Assembly: GCF_017303215.1 (NCBI RefSeq)
Contig: NZ_JAEMWU010000001.1
Coordinates: 62,001 to 126,000, forward strand
DNA: 64,000 bases
DNA from: Microbacterium esteraromaticum
GTDB taxonomy: Bacteria; Actinomycetota; Actinomycetes; Actinomycetales; Microbacteriaceae
Direction of reading: 5' to 3'
Shown here: positions 21,831 to 30,189 of the stretch, piece after piece
Layout of the letters: every line of letters starts with the position of its first letter
How positions within the stretch are numbered: the stretch's first letter is position 1
The notes under the pieces: model-generated
What the model was told of the DNA's origin: nothing
The model's database searches: none
The model's input: only the letters and a program-made list of their open reading frames with translations
Program-made: the position numbers and the translations under genes

Positions 21831-22846
21831 CCGATACGACACGGATCGAGACGACACGGATCGATCCGACGCGGACGGCGCCGCCGTTCGACTCCTGGTT
21901 TCCGGATGCCACCTTCGACGGCAGCTACGGCCACACCCTCGACACCCTGCGCGACATCGCTCCGATCGCTGCGACCCCCGCCTTCGCCGTGCAATGGCGC
22001 AGGTGGCGTGCTGAGGCACGCCTGGTCGATGCGGCACCCCGCATTCTGTCCACCCAGCAACGCGGCCGCCGCGATGTGTCACTGATCGAGCATTCCGGCG
22101 CGGACGGCACACGACTGCGCGCCTGGTATGTGGCGCCGACCTCCGGGCATCCGCGCGTCGGAGTCGTGCACAGCCACGGGTACGGCGGTCGGGACCGCGT
22201 CGAGTACGGACGCGTGCCCGCTGATGCGGCGGCGATCTTCCCGGTCGCCCGTGGCCTCGGAGCCCTCAATGCCGGCGTCGGAGCACCCGAGCCGGTCGGT
22301 GAACACGTGCTCGCGGGCCTCGCCTCGGCGGACGACTACGTGCCCGGCCTGTGTGCACGCGACCTGTGGCTGGCCGCCGACGCCCTTGTCTCGCTGGCAG
22401 GCGAACTGCCCCTTTACTACGTCGGCGAGAGCTTCGGCGGCGGCATCGGCGCGCTGGCCGCCCCATGGGACGATCGCTTCATCGGGGCCACGCTCGTGGT
22501 GCCGACGTTCGGGCACTACGACGAGCGCCTCGCCGTGCCCTGCCTGGGCAGTGGCGAGTACCAGCGGATGCACCTGCAACAGCATCCCGAGGCCAGGGAG
22601 CAGCTACGGCTGTTCGACGCCTCAACGTCTGCGGCGTTCTTCACGATCCCCGTGCGCGTCGAAGCCGCACTGTGGGATCAGTCCGTGCCACCGCAGGGGC
22701 AGTTCGCCGTCGCCAACGCCGTGCCGCACGACCTGCTCGAACTCAGGGTGCTGCCGGCGGGCCACGCCGAGTACCCCGGGCTCGGTCGCGTCCTGGTCGA
22801 CGCACGACGCGAGGGCCTGGCGCACCTCGAACGCGCGCTCAGCTGA
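21827..22846 (+). CDS. Acetylxylan-esterase-like alpha/beta hydrolase
   Basis: This 339-residue hydrolase resembles the CE7/AXE1 acetyl esterase group. It has the oxyanion region VGVVHSHGYGGRD, the nucleophile elbow YYVGESFGGGIGALAA, an acid region around IPVRVEAALWDQSVPPQGQF, and a catalytic histidine in LPAGHAEYPG. The missing signal peptide points to a cytoplasmic enzyme removing acyl groups from imported oligosaccharides or similar small esters. It is co-transcribed with the CGNR gene (ATGA overlap) and meets the VOC gene tail to tail with an eight-base overlap. Confidence 0.82.
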   Translation: MTDTTRIETTRIDPTRTAPPFDSWFPDATFDGSYGHTLDTLRDIAPIAATPAFAVQWRRWRAEARLVDAAPRILSTQQRGRRDVSLIEHSGADGTRLRAWYVAPTSGHPRVGVVHSHGYGGRDRVEYGRVPADAAAIFPVARGLGALNAGVGAPEPVGEHVLAGLASADDYVPGLCARDLWLAADALVSLAGELPLYYVGESFGGGIGALAAPWDDRFIGATLVVPTFGHYDERLAVPCLGSGEYQRMHLQQHPEAREQLRLFDASTSAAFFTIPVRVEAALWDQSVPPQGQFAVANAVPHDLLELRVLPAGHAEYPGLGRVLVDARREGLAHLERALS

Positions 22847-23198
22847 CCATCCCCTCAAACAAGCCGATGCGGTTGCCGTCCGGGTCGATGATCACCGCCC
22901 ACGCGCTCGTCTCGGTGATCGGCGACTTCTCGAAGGCCACCGATCCGCCCGCGGCCTTCGCCGCGGCGATCGTCTCGTCGATCGAGTCGACCTCGACGTA
23001 GGAACGCGGATGCTCGAATCCGTCCTCGCGCGGGGCGAGCCCGCCGCCCGAGATCCCATTCGGGGCCTGCCACATCGGGTACCCCTCAAAACCGGGCATC
23101 TCGGCGATCTCCCACCCGAACAGCCCGTGGTAGAAGTCGATCGCCCGTTGCATATCGCCCACCGGGATGTCGATGTGCGTGATGTCGCCGTGCGCCAT
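22839..23198 (-). CDS. VOC (glyoxalase/bleomycin resistance) family protein
   Basis: This 119-residue protein is one pair of beta-alpha-beta-beta-beta units of the vicinal oxygen chelate fold. It opens with HIDIPVGDMQRAIDFYHGLF and closes with WAVIIDPDGNRIGLFEG. It is short, fitting a dimer that forms the metal or ligand site between units. Activity cannot be assigned from sequence: glyoxalase-like, epimerase-like and binding-only members all exist. It converges on the upstream hydrolase with overlapping 3' ends. Confidence 0.88.
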   Translation of the reverse strand: MAHGDITHIDIPVGDMQRAIDFYHGLFGWEIAEMPGFEGYPMWQAPNGISGGGLAPREDGFEHPRSYVEVDSIDETIAAAKAAGGSVAFEKSPITETSAWAVIIDPDGNRIGLFEGMVS

Positions 23199-23275
23199 GA
23201 TCCGTCCTCTCGTCTGCCGACGCGGCCAGTCTGCGCCTGAGAAGGCGCGAAGACAAGAGGTTCCGGCGCTGCGCG

Positions 23276-24610
23276 TCAGTACGGCACGGCGAAGATCTCT
23301 TCATGCACGGCAGCGGGTGTTCCGGTCGGCAGCGGCACGAACTTCAGGAAGTCGCGGTCGTCGGTGTCGCGGCACCAGCGCAGCAGCGAGGTGCGCATCT
23401 CGTCGCGCACATCGTCGAAGGCCGACTCGACGGCGAGATTCCGCTGCTCACCGGGGTCGTTGCTCAGATCATGCAACTGCTCCCGGTGACGCCCCCAGCT
23501 GTAGACGGTGTACTTGTACGGACCCCGCACGAGCGCACGCCCTCGAGTGAGAGGCGGATCCGATCGCTCGAACCGGGTCTCGACCACCGCGACGCGCTCG
23601 GCAGCCCCGTCGCCGACGCCCAGGGCGAGCGGGGCTCCCCGCAGCTCGCCCGGTCGCGGGCATCCCGCCGCCGTCAGCACCGTGGGCAGCAGGTCGAGCC
23701 CGACCGACACCACCCCCGACCGCCCCCCGGGCGAGACCCCCGGACCGCGGACGATGAGCGGAACGCGCACGCATTCCTCGAACAGTGCCGTCTTCTGGTT
23801 CCATCCGTGCGCGGCGTCGCCATCGCCGTGATCGCTGGTGAAGATCACCAATGTCGAGTCGCTGAGTCCCGCACTGTCGAGCGCGTGCAGCAACCGGCCG
23901 ACGTACCCGTCGACCCGCTCGACGAGCCGACGGTAGGCGGCCCGGTACACCCGCCAGTCGTCCGCCGTGTAGTCGGCCGTGCCGTACACCTGCCCGGCCG
24001 CCGCCTTCTCGAACCGCACGGCCTCGGGTTCGAATGGCGCCGGAGCGAAGTTCGCCGGCAGCGGCGGCGCCTCGCGCGCCCCTCCGGCATCCACGTCGCC
24101 GTACGGCATCGGCTGCCGCCGCGCGTACTCGCAGATGGTGTGCGGGTCATCGAAAGAGGCGACGAGCAAGAACGGCTCCTCCTCGTCTGCGCGCCCCCGC
24201 AGCCACTCCGCGCACGCATCGACCAGCCCGCGGTCGCCGAACGGCGCCAGCACCTCGAATCCGGCATCCGCGGGGGCACTCGCCTGGGTCGCATGCCACT
24301 TGCCGGCGTACGCGCACGTGTACCCGGCCGCCGCCATCGCATGACCGAGGCTGTCGGCGCGCGCCCCCGGCTCGACGACGGTGTCGGGCTGGGCCCGGTT
24401 GCCCCCGATGCCCACCTCGTGCGGCATCCGACCGGTCAGCATCGATGCGCGCGAGGGCACGCACAGCGGAAAGGTCACATAGGCGCGACGGAAGTCCGCG
24501 CCGGCGCGGCGCAACCCGTCGAGATGGGGCGTCGCCACCCACCCCTCATCACGGTCGAGCACGTGCGCTCCGAGCTGGTCGGCCGTGATCACCAGGATGT
24601 TCGGCTGCAC
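23276..24610 (-). CDS. Type I sulfatase (CVPSR active site)
   Basis: This 444-residue arylsulfatase-family enzyme has the calcium-binding start PNILVITADQLGAHVLDRDE and the formylglycine motif FPLCVPSRASMLTGRMP with C50 as the modified cysteine. The second signature region is YAGKWHATQ, and the later metal site is VIFTSDHGDGDAAHGW. No signal peptide is seen, so it would act on sulfated mono- or oligosaccharides after import. It is the last gene of the operon SBP-permease-permease-sulfatase, nine bases behind the permease. Translation starts at GTG. The maturation enzyme (FGE) is not in the window. Confidence 0.93.
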   Translation of the reverse strand: MQPNILVITADQLGAHVLDRDEGWVATPHLDGLRRAGADFRRAYVTFPLCVPSRASMLTGRMPHEVGIGGNRAQPDTVVEPGARADSLGHAMAAAGYTCAYAGKWHATQASAPADAGFEVLAPFGDRGLVDACAEWLRGRADEEEPFLLVASFDDPHTICEYARRQPMPYGDVDAGGAREAPPLPANFAPAPFEPEAVRFEKAAAGQVYGTADYTADDWRVYRAAYRRLVERVDGYVGRLLHALDSAGLSDSTLVIFTSDHGDGDAAHGWNQKTALFEECVRVPLIVRGPGVSPGGRSGVVSVGLDLLPTVLTAAGCPRPGELRGAPLALGVGDGAAERVAVVETRFERSDPPLTRGRALVRGPYKYTVYSWGRHREQLHDLSNDPGEQRNLAVESAFDDVRDEMRTSLLRWCRDTDDRDFLKFVPLPTGTPAAVHEEIFAVPY

Positions 24611-24619
24611 GTCTCAGCC

Positions 24620-25549
24620 CTACTTGCCCATGCCGAGCGTCAGGCCCTCGGTGAGCCGGCGCCCGAGCCACAGGTAGATCGCCAGCATCGGCAGCACGAC
24701 GATGCACAGGCCGGCGAACAGGCCTCCCCAGTCGGCGCCGGAGTACGTCTGCTGCTGGATGAACGAGATCAGCGCCACCGGCAGGGTGTACTTCTCGGTC
24801 GATTGCAGCAGCGTCAGCGCCAGCAGGGTCTCGTTCCAGTGTGAGATCACCTGCAGCACGAAAGCGGTGAGGATTCCGCCCTTCGCCAGAGGCAGGGTGA
24901 TGCGCCAGAAGGTACCGAAGGCCGTTGTGCCATCGAGCGCCGCCGCCTCTTCCATCTCGAGCGGCAACGAGCGGAAGAAGGCGGTCAGCAGGAACACGGT
25001 GAACGGCATCGAGACGCCGATGTAGACGAGGTTCAAGCCGATCAGGCTGTCGGTCAGGTAGACCTCGTTGAGCATGACGAACAGCGGAATGACGATCACC
25101 TGCGCGGGAATGCCGAGGCCGAGCACGAAGTACAGAGTCAACGAGTTCGTCAGCCGATTCTCGACGCGGCTCAGGTAGTACGCGGCGGGGGCGGCGAGCG
25201 CCACGGTCAGGAAGGACGACACCACCGTGGTGACGACGCTGTTCATCGTCGCCGTCGCGAAGTCGCCGACGGTCCAAGCCGTGACGAAGTTGACCGGATC
25301 CAGCGATGTCGGCATGCCCCACGGGTCTGCGAGGATCGCGCGGGTGTCACGGAACGCCTGGATGACCATCCAGACCATCCAGGCGACGTTCAGCACGACG
25401 AACGCCCACAGCAGCACGAGGCCGATGCCGCGCAGCACACTGCGGTCGCGCCCGATCGCGGCCCGGTTGCGGTTTCTGCGCCGCGGCGAGGGCACGACGA
25501 GCGTGCGGGTGGTCTGATCTGACACCGGTGGTGGTGCGATAGCGGTCAC
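24620..25549 (-). CDS. CUT1 sugar ABC importer permease, MalG type
   Basis: This 309-residue inner-membrane permease has six spans: the first is IGLVLLWAFVVLNVAWMVWM, the last near GGLFAGLCIVVLPMLAIYLW. The cytoplasmic EAA loop reads LPLEMEEAAALDGTTAFGTF and docks on the ATPase. It pairs with the adjacent permease and binding lipoprotein. No ATPase gene accompanies them; actinobacterial CUT1 importers generally share an MsiK/MsmK-type ATPase encoded elsewhere. The neighbouring sulfatases suggest a sulfated sugar as substrate. Confidence 0.93.
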   Translation of the reverse strand: MTAIAPPPVSDQTTRTLVVPSPRRRNRNRAAIGRDRSVLRGIGLVLLWAFVVLNVAWMVWMVIQAFRDTRAILADPWGMPTSLDPVNFVTAWTVGDFATATMNSVVTTVVSSFLTVALAAPAAYYLSRVENRLTNSLTLYFVLGLGIPAQVIVIPLFVMLNEVYLTDSLIGLNLVYIGVSMPFTVFLLTAFFRSLPLEMEEAAALDGTTAFGTFWRITLPLAKGGILTAFVLQVISHWNETLLALTLLQSTEKYTLPVALISFIQQQTYSGADWGGLFAGLCIVVLPMLAIYLWLGRRLTEGLTLGMGK

Positions 25550-25558
25550 GATGTTCTC

Positions 25559-26518
25559 CTAGAACTCGATCGCGTCGCGCTTCATCACGCGACGCAGCAG
25601 CAGCACGAGCACGGACACGAGCGCCAACGACAGCACGGCCGACGCGGATGCCGCACCGTAGGCCGGCACCGATTCGCCCGAGAACGCGGTCACGTACGTG
25701 TAGACGGCGGTGGTCCAGGTCTGGGTCGGAGGCATGCCCTGCCCCGTGGACCCGCCGAAGATCCAGATGATCTCGAAGATCTTCACCGATGAGATGGTCC
25801 ACAGCACCGCGCAGGTGCCGAAGACGTCCCAGGTGAGCGGGAGGATCACGTAGCGCAACCGCTGCCAGGCATTCGCTCCGGCGAGCGCGCAGTCCTCGTA
25901 GTAGTAGGGCGGGATGCGGTCGACGCCCGCCATCAGGATCGTGGTGAAGTACCCGGTGGTGATCCAGGTCATCATCACCATGATCAGCGGGAACAGGTTG
26001 TCCTGCGCCAACCATGCGGGCGGGTCGCTGACGCCGAACGCGCCGAGCAGAGTGTTCACGAGCCCGCCGGGGTTGAACACGAAGCCGGCGAGCACGCCGA
26101 AGATCATCGCGTTGACCAGGTGCGGGAAGAAGATCACCGAGCGTGCGATCTTGCGCCCAGTCATGTCGCGCAGCACGAGCGTGAGCGCGAAGGCGATGAC
26201 GAAGATCGCGAGACCGACCACGAACAGCAGCAGCAGTGTGTTGCCGAACGACCGCAGGAACAGCTTGTCCGAGAACAACCGCACGTAGTTGCCGAACCCG
26301 ACGAACTCCATGGGACCGGCCCCGGCCCACTTGTTGAAACTGATCCAGATCGCGTACAGGGACGGGACGACGAACAGGATCGTGTAGAGCGCGAAAGCGG
26401 GGCCGACGAAGGGCACGAGCAGCCGGCGGCGAGCGCGATCGATCGTGCTGCCCCCGCCTCGCCGCCGACGAGCGGCGGCGAGGCGGGGAGCGGCAGGCGC
26501 CAGGGCGGCATCGGTCAT
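25559..26518 (-). CDS. CUT1 sugar ABC importer permease, MalF type
   Basis: This 319-residue permease carries a long basic N-terminus and six spans, such as LVPFVGPAFALYTILFVVPS and LLLLFVVGLAIFVIAFALTL. A diverged EAA-type loop reads YYYEDCALAGANAWQRLRYV. It is the partner of the next permease gene. Its start overlaps the end of the binding-protein gene by four bases, confirming one operon. The unusual glutamate-aspartate-cysteine in the EAA loop is a family variation rather than a defect. Confidence 0.92.
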   Translation of the reverse strand: MTDAALAPAAPRLAAARRRRGGGSTIDRARRRLLVPFVGPAFALYTILFVVPSLYAIWISFNKWAGAGPMEFVGFGNYVRLFSDKLFLRSFGNTLLLLFVVGLAIFVIAFALTLVLRDMTGRKIARSVIFFPHLVNAMIFGVLAGFVFNPGGLVNTLLGAFGVSDPPAWLAQDNLFPLIMVMMTWITTGYFTTILMAGVDRIPPYYYEDCALAGANAWQRLRYVILPLTWDVFGTCAVLWTISSVKIFEIIWIFGGSTGQGMPPTQTWTTAVYTYVTAFSGESVPAYGAASASAVLSLALVSVLVLLLRRVMKRDAIEF

Positions 26519-27798
26519 GAGTTGAGCTTCCAGTAGTCGACTTGACCGGTCTTCATCGTCTCGACGAAGGCCTCCGCATCGATCTTGCCGAGCACCAGGT
26601 CGCTGACAGCCGGCCAGAAGAGCTTCTCGGAGTACCCGGGGAAGCTGATGCCGTCGTTCTGCTGGTAGTAGGAGTCGGCTGCCGCGAGGGCGTCGGTGAC
26701 CGTGGACATCTCATCGCTGACAGCCGCGTCGGGACGGATGGGGATGATCTTCGCGTCGGTGCCGAGCGCGTCCTGATACTGCTTCTTCAAGAAGAACGCG
26801 GCGAGATCCTGCGCGTTATCGGAGTTCTTCGCACGGGCGGGGACGGCGAAGCCGACGAAGTCCGCACGGGCGCTGCTGCCCAGGGCGGGGAAGGGGAATG
26901 AGGAGTACTCGAAGCCCTCGGCCGCATAGGGCCCCGTCTCGGTGGGGATCCAGGTGCCGTTGAACATCAGGGCGGCCTGGTTGTCGGACCAGGCCTGCTG
27001 CTGAGCCGGCCACTTGCTGGCGTTGTACCCGTCGATGAAGTACCCGCCCTCGACGAGTCCCTCGATCATCTGCGCGGCCTCAAGCGCCTCCGGTGCATCC
27101 CAGGCCTCACCCGTCTCGTCCGCCGCCGTCTCACGCAGCGAGCCGGGCCCGGCGAGCCCCACCATCGCCGAGGTGTACCAGTAGGCGTTGTAGCCCGCGA
27201 CATCACCGTCGATCGCGATCGGCGTGGTGCCGGCGGCCTTCATCTCGTCCATCACCGACAAGAACGACGCCCAGTCCTGCGGCGAGTTTTCCACAAGGTC
27301 GGGATGCTCGGCGGCATTGAACCAGATGGCATCGCTGGTGAGCGAGTAGGGCAGCATCCACGGCGCGTCCTCGCCCTCGACGGTCACGACGTCGCCGGCG
27401 AGGTACGCCTCGGGGATGAGCGAAGAGACGGCGTCGCCCTCGACCTCGGCGCCGTACGCCTCGACCAGGGGCTTGGCCTGGCCGGTCTCGGCGAGCACCG
27501 GGGCGAGCTTGGCGAACGACCCGTCGACGAGGTCAGGCACCTTGTTCGTGTTCAGCGTGGGAACGGTCTTCTTGATGTTGTCGCGTCCCTGCCACTGCAC
27601 GTTCACCTCGATCCCCGTCTCCTCCTCGAAGTCGGCGATGGCGTCGGCGACCACCTTCTGCTGGGCCTCGCCTTCCTTCCACATCGACCAGTAGGTGAGT
27701 TCCTTCGAGCCGCCGGCGTCGCCGGACGCCGAGGCGCATCCGGTGAGAGCGAACGCACCGACGAGGGCGACTGCGGACAGTGTGCGGATCTTCGCCAT
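26515..27798 (-). CDS. Sugar-binding lipoprotein of CUT1 importer
   Basis: This 427-residue extracellular solute-binding protein (family 1) has a lipoprotein signal peptide ending in ALTGCASASG, with C21 the lipid-attached residue. The mature part opens KELTYWSMWKEGEAQQKVVA and has aromatic-rich binding regions (DGYNASKWPAQQQAWSDNQA, MFNGTWIPTETGPY). The ATG at 27798 follows GGAAGG. First gene of SBP-permease-permease-sulfatase, divergent from a GntR/LacI-type regulator. The ligand is probably an oligosaccharide, perhaps sulfated, judging from the three sulfatases nearby; this is inference. Confidence 0.93.
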   Translation of the reverse strand: MAKIRTLSAVALVGAFALTGCASASGDAGGSKELTYWSMWKEGEAQQKVVADAIADFEEETGIEVNVQWQGRDNIKKTVPTLNTNKVPDLVDGSFAKLAPVLAETGQAKPLVEAYGAEVEGDAVSSLIPEAYLAGDVVTVEGEDAPWMLPYSLTSDAIWFNAAEHPDLVENSPQDWASFLSVMDEMKAAGTTPIAIDGDVAGYNAYWYTSAMVGLAGPGSLRETAADETGEAWDAPEALEAAQMIEGLVEGGYFIDGYNASKWPAQQQAWSDNQAALMFNGTWIPTETGPYAAEGFEYSSFPFPALGSSARADFVGFAVPARAKNSDNAQDLAAFFLKKQYQDALGTDAKIIPIRPDAAVSDEMSTVTDALAAADSYYQQNDGISFPGYSEKLFWPAVSDLVLGKIDAEAFVETMKTGQVDYWKLNS

Positions 27799-28025
27799 CG
27801 GTTTTCCTTCCGTCTGGGAGAGGCGTCTTCGCCTCTGTCGGTCGACTCTCGCGCCGCTTGACAAGAGCATTCAAGGAGTATTCCGGAATTCATCTGCCCT
27901 CATCGCTCGAAGACCGCCGTCACCACCGGAGAACTGCGAGCGAACTGACGAGGGAATCCCCGATTACCCCTTTATTCCTTTCTTTGAAGAGAACAGAATC
28001 AGAGGAAGAACGACGGAGGTGGGGC
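27799..28025. promoter_or_regulatory. Divergent control region of the sulfatase/CUT1 locus
   Basis: This 227-base gap separates the binding-protein and regulator genes. It is much poorer in GC than its surroundings. It holds a TTGACA (27858-27863) and a perfect 10-bp palindrome ATTCCGGAAT (27880-27889), a plausible operator for the regulator. No fully convincing -10 element is found at the right spacing, so exact promoters are not assigned. Confidence 0.45.
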
Positions 28026-29156
28026 ATGGCATCACAGCGCAGCGCAGCGGTGCGCGACGCCGAGACACGGGGGCTGAAGTTTGAGATCCTGGCCGACCAG
28101 TTGCGCCGGGGGATCATCGCCGGCACGTGGACGGCCGGGCAGAAGCTGCCGACCGAGCAGGAGCTGTCGAAGGAGACGGGTCTGTCGCTGACGACCGTGC
28201 GCCGCGCCTTCGACGAGTTGGTCGCGGAGCGGATCGTCGTACGCCGCCAGGGCGCGGGCAGCTTCGTAGCGCCCGCCCGCCCCCGCGAGGAGCGAGCACG
28301 CCGGCGCATCGGCGTCCTGCTCCCCGACACGCAGCTGTACTACCCGCGCGTGCTGCAGGGGATCGACGAGTCGCTGTCGGCGGCGGGAGCGTCGCTGCAA
28401 CTGGCGACCTATCGCTACGACCCCGATCGCGAGGACGAAGCCATCGCGGCACTGCTCGAGGCCGGGGTGGACGGTCTGCTGCTCGCCCCGACACTCTCGG
28501 GCATTGCCGACCCCGCGGCCCGCGCACAGCAGCTCATGGCGCTGCCGGCACCGGTTGTGCTGGTCGAACGCAGTCTGCACGGCCTGGGGCCCGCCGACAT
28601 CACCGAGCACGTCTGCTCCGACCACGCCGGCGGCGCCTACGACGCCGTCGCCCACCTCGCCAGGCTCGGCCACCGTCGCATCGCTCTGCTGACGCGGTCG
28701 CGCACCGTGACCGAGTACGGCGTGGTGCAGGGGTACCTGCAGGCCGTCACCGATCTCGGACTGACACCGGATCTGCGATTCTCGCAGTCGAAGACCGAGT
28801 GGGAGGCCGATTCCGCCGAGGCGGCCTACCGCGCGCTGCGCGACTTCGAGGCGACGGCGGCGCTGACCTTCGGCGACCGGGAGGCGGCAATGCTCGAAGG
28901 CGCCGCGCGACGCAACGGCCGGCACGTGCCCGACGACCTCGCACTCGTCTCGTACGACGACGAGGTGGCCGATCTCGCGGAGGTACCGCTGACCGCCGTC
29001 GCCCCTCCGAAGTACCGCATCGGTCGCATGGCGGCCGACGTCATGCTGCGCCGCCTGATCGAGGGCGACGAATGCCCCTTGCACCAGATCCGGCTGCGCC
29101 CCAGGGTCGTCGTGCGTCGATCGTGCGGCGCCGAGCCGGCATCCGCGACGCGCTGA
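28026..29156 (+). CDS. GntR-HTH / LacI-type ligand-domain transcriptional regulator
   Basis: This 376-residue regulator joins an N-terminal GntR winged helix (GQKLPTEQELSKETGLSLTT, VRRAFDELVAERIVVRRQGA) to a periplasmic-binding-protein-like ligand domain of LacI/AraR type (RRIGVLLPDTQLYYPRVLQG, HVCSDHAGGAYDAVAHLARLGHRR split across two strands, LALVSYDDEVADLAEVPLTA). Such hybrids respond to a sugar. It is divergent from the CUT1 importer and upstream of the oxidoreductase and sulfatase, so it should control both arms. Start is the ATG at 28026 behind GGAGGTGG. Confidence 0.9.
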   Translation: MASQRSAAVRDAETRGLKFEILADQLRRGIIAGTWTAGQKLPTEQELSKETGLSLTTVRRAFDELVAERIVVRRQGAGSFVAPARPREERARRRIGVLLPDTQLYYPRVLQGIDESLSAAGASLQLATYRYDPDREDEAIAALLEAGVDGLLLAPTLSGIADPAARAQQLMALPAPVVLVERSLHGLGPADITEHVCSDHAGGAYDAVAHLARLGHRRIALLTRSRTVTEYGVVQGYLQAVTDLGLTPDLRFSQSKTEWEADSAEAAYRALRDFEATAALTFGDREAAMLEGAARRNGRHVPDDLALVSYDDEVADLAEVPLTAVAPPKYRIGRMAADVMLRRLIEGDECPLHQIRLRPRVVVRRSCGAEPASATR

Positions 29157-29196
29157 CCCGCCGGCCGTTTCACCCGTACATCGAAGAGGAGATCAC

Positions 29197-30189
29197 GTGC
29201 GCATCGGATTGATCGGGGCGGGCGCTGTCGCGCCGTTCCACATCACGGCGGCGGCCGAGAACGACGGACTCGAGCTCACCGCCGTCTGCGACATCGATGC
29301 GGATGCCGCGGCCCGCGCGGCATCCGGATCCGGCGCGGCGGTGTTCACCGACCACCGCCGGATGCTCACCGCCGGGGTCGTCGATGCCGTGATCGTGAAC
29401 ACCCCGCACGCCACGCACCTGCCGATCGGCGCGGATGCCGCGGCCGCCGGCGCCCATGTGATGGTGGAGAAGCCGATGGCGACCACCCTGCAGGACTGCG
29501 ACCGACTCGCCGAGCTGTGCCGACAGGCGGGTGTCGGGCTCACCATCGGCCACATCCAGCACTACATGCCCGAGAAGGTCGCCGCGCAGCGCGTGCTGGC
29601 GACCGGTGAGCTCGGGGCGGTGCGGATGATCCGCGACAACCGCAGCACCGACTACCGTCCGGGATCGCGATCGGAGTGGTTCTTCTCCCCCGAGATCGCC
29701 GGCGGGGGTGCCCTGATGAACATCGGCGGGCATTGCCTTGACCGTTCCCTGTGGTTCGGCGGGGGCCGCGCGGTCGAGATGCTCGCCACGACCGTGCACC
29801 GGTTCGGCGCAGCCGTCGAGACCGACGGTGCGATGCTGCTGCGGCTCGACAACGGCGTGGGGGTGAGCATCACCGTGGTCAGTGACCCCGGTACGCGCGG
29901 TGACCTGTTGACGATCGTGTGCGACCGCGGTGTGATCGAGATCGACCCACGGGTGGGCACGACGGTGCACGCCAACGGGCGGTCGCGGGTCGTGCACGAA
30001 CATCACGCCGACGACATCCAGCGCGCGTTCACCGCACAGCTGGCCGACTTCGCAGCGGTCATCGCCGGGGCCGAGCCGACCGTCGCGCACGCGCACGCGC
30101 GTCACGTGGTCGAGCTCGTGCTCACGGCGTACCGTTCGGCGGATGAGGGCAGGGCGCTGTCGCTCCTGCCTGCCGGGGTGCCCGCGTGA
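29197..30189 (+). CDS. Gfo/Idh/MocA-family oxidoreductase
   Basis: This 330-residue NAD(P)-dependent sugar dehydrogenase has Rossmann motif MRIGLIGAGAVAPFHITAAA at the N-terminus, the conserved EKP motif in VMVEKPMATTLQDCDRLAEL, and a C-terminal alpha/beta substrate domain with the histidine in GGALMNIGGHCLDRSLWFGG. It begins with GTG behind GAGGAG. It sits between the regulator and a sulfatase, overlapping the sulfatase start (GTGA). Likely it oxidises or epimerises a monosaccharide freed from a sulfated glycan; the exact substrate cannot be read from sequence. Confidence 0.9.
   Translation: MRIGLIGAGAVAPFHITAAAENDGLELTAVCDIDADAAARAASGSGAAVFTDHRRMLTAGVVDAVIVNTPHATHLPIGADAAAAGAHVMVEKPMATTLQDCDRLAELCRQAGVGLTIGHIQHYMPEKVAAQRVLATGELGAVRMIRDNRSTDYRPGSRSEWFFSPEIAGGGALMNIGGHCLDRSLWFGGGRAVEMLATTVHRFGAAVETDGAMLLRLDNGVGVSITVVSDPGTRGDLLTIVCDRGVIEIDPRVGTTVHANGRSRVVHEHHADDIQRAFTAQLADFAAVIAGAEPTVAHAHARHVVELVLTAYRSADEGRALSLLPAGVPA

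Noticed and set aside
21827..22846. Assigning the esterase-like gene to the sulfated-glycan locus
   Set aside because: It is translationally coupled to the CGNR gene and separated from the sulfatase operon by the VOC gene; no shared signal seen.
27858..27884. TTGACA with TATTCC as a promoter for the GntR/LacI-type regulator
   Set aside because: The spacing is 15 bases and the element is over 140 bases from the start codon; kept only as a weak part of the control region.
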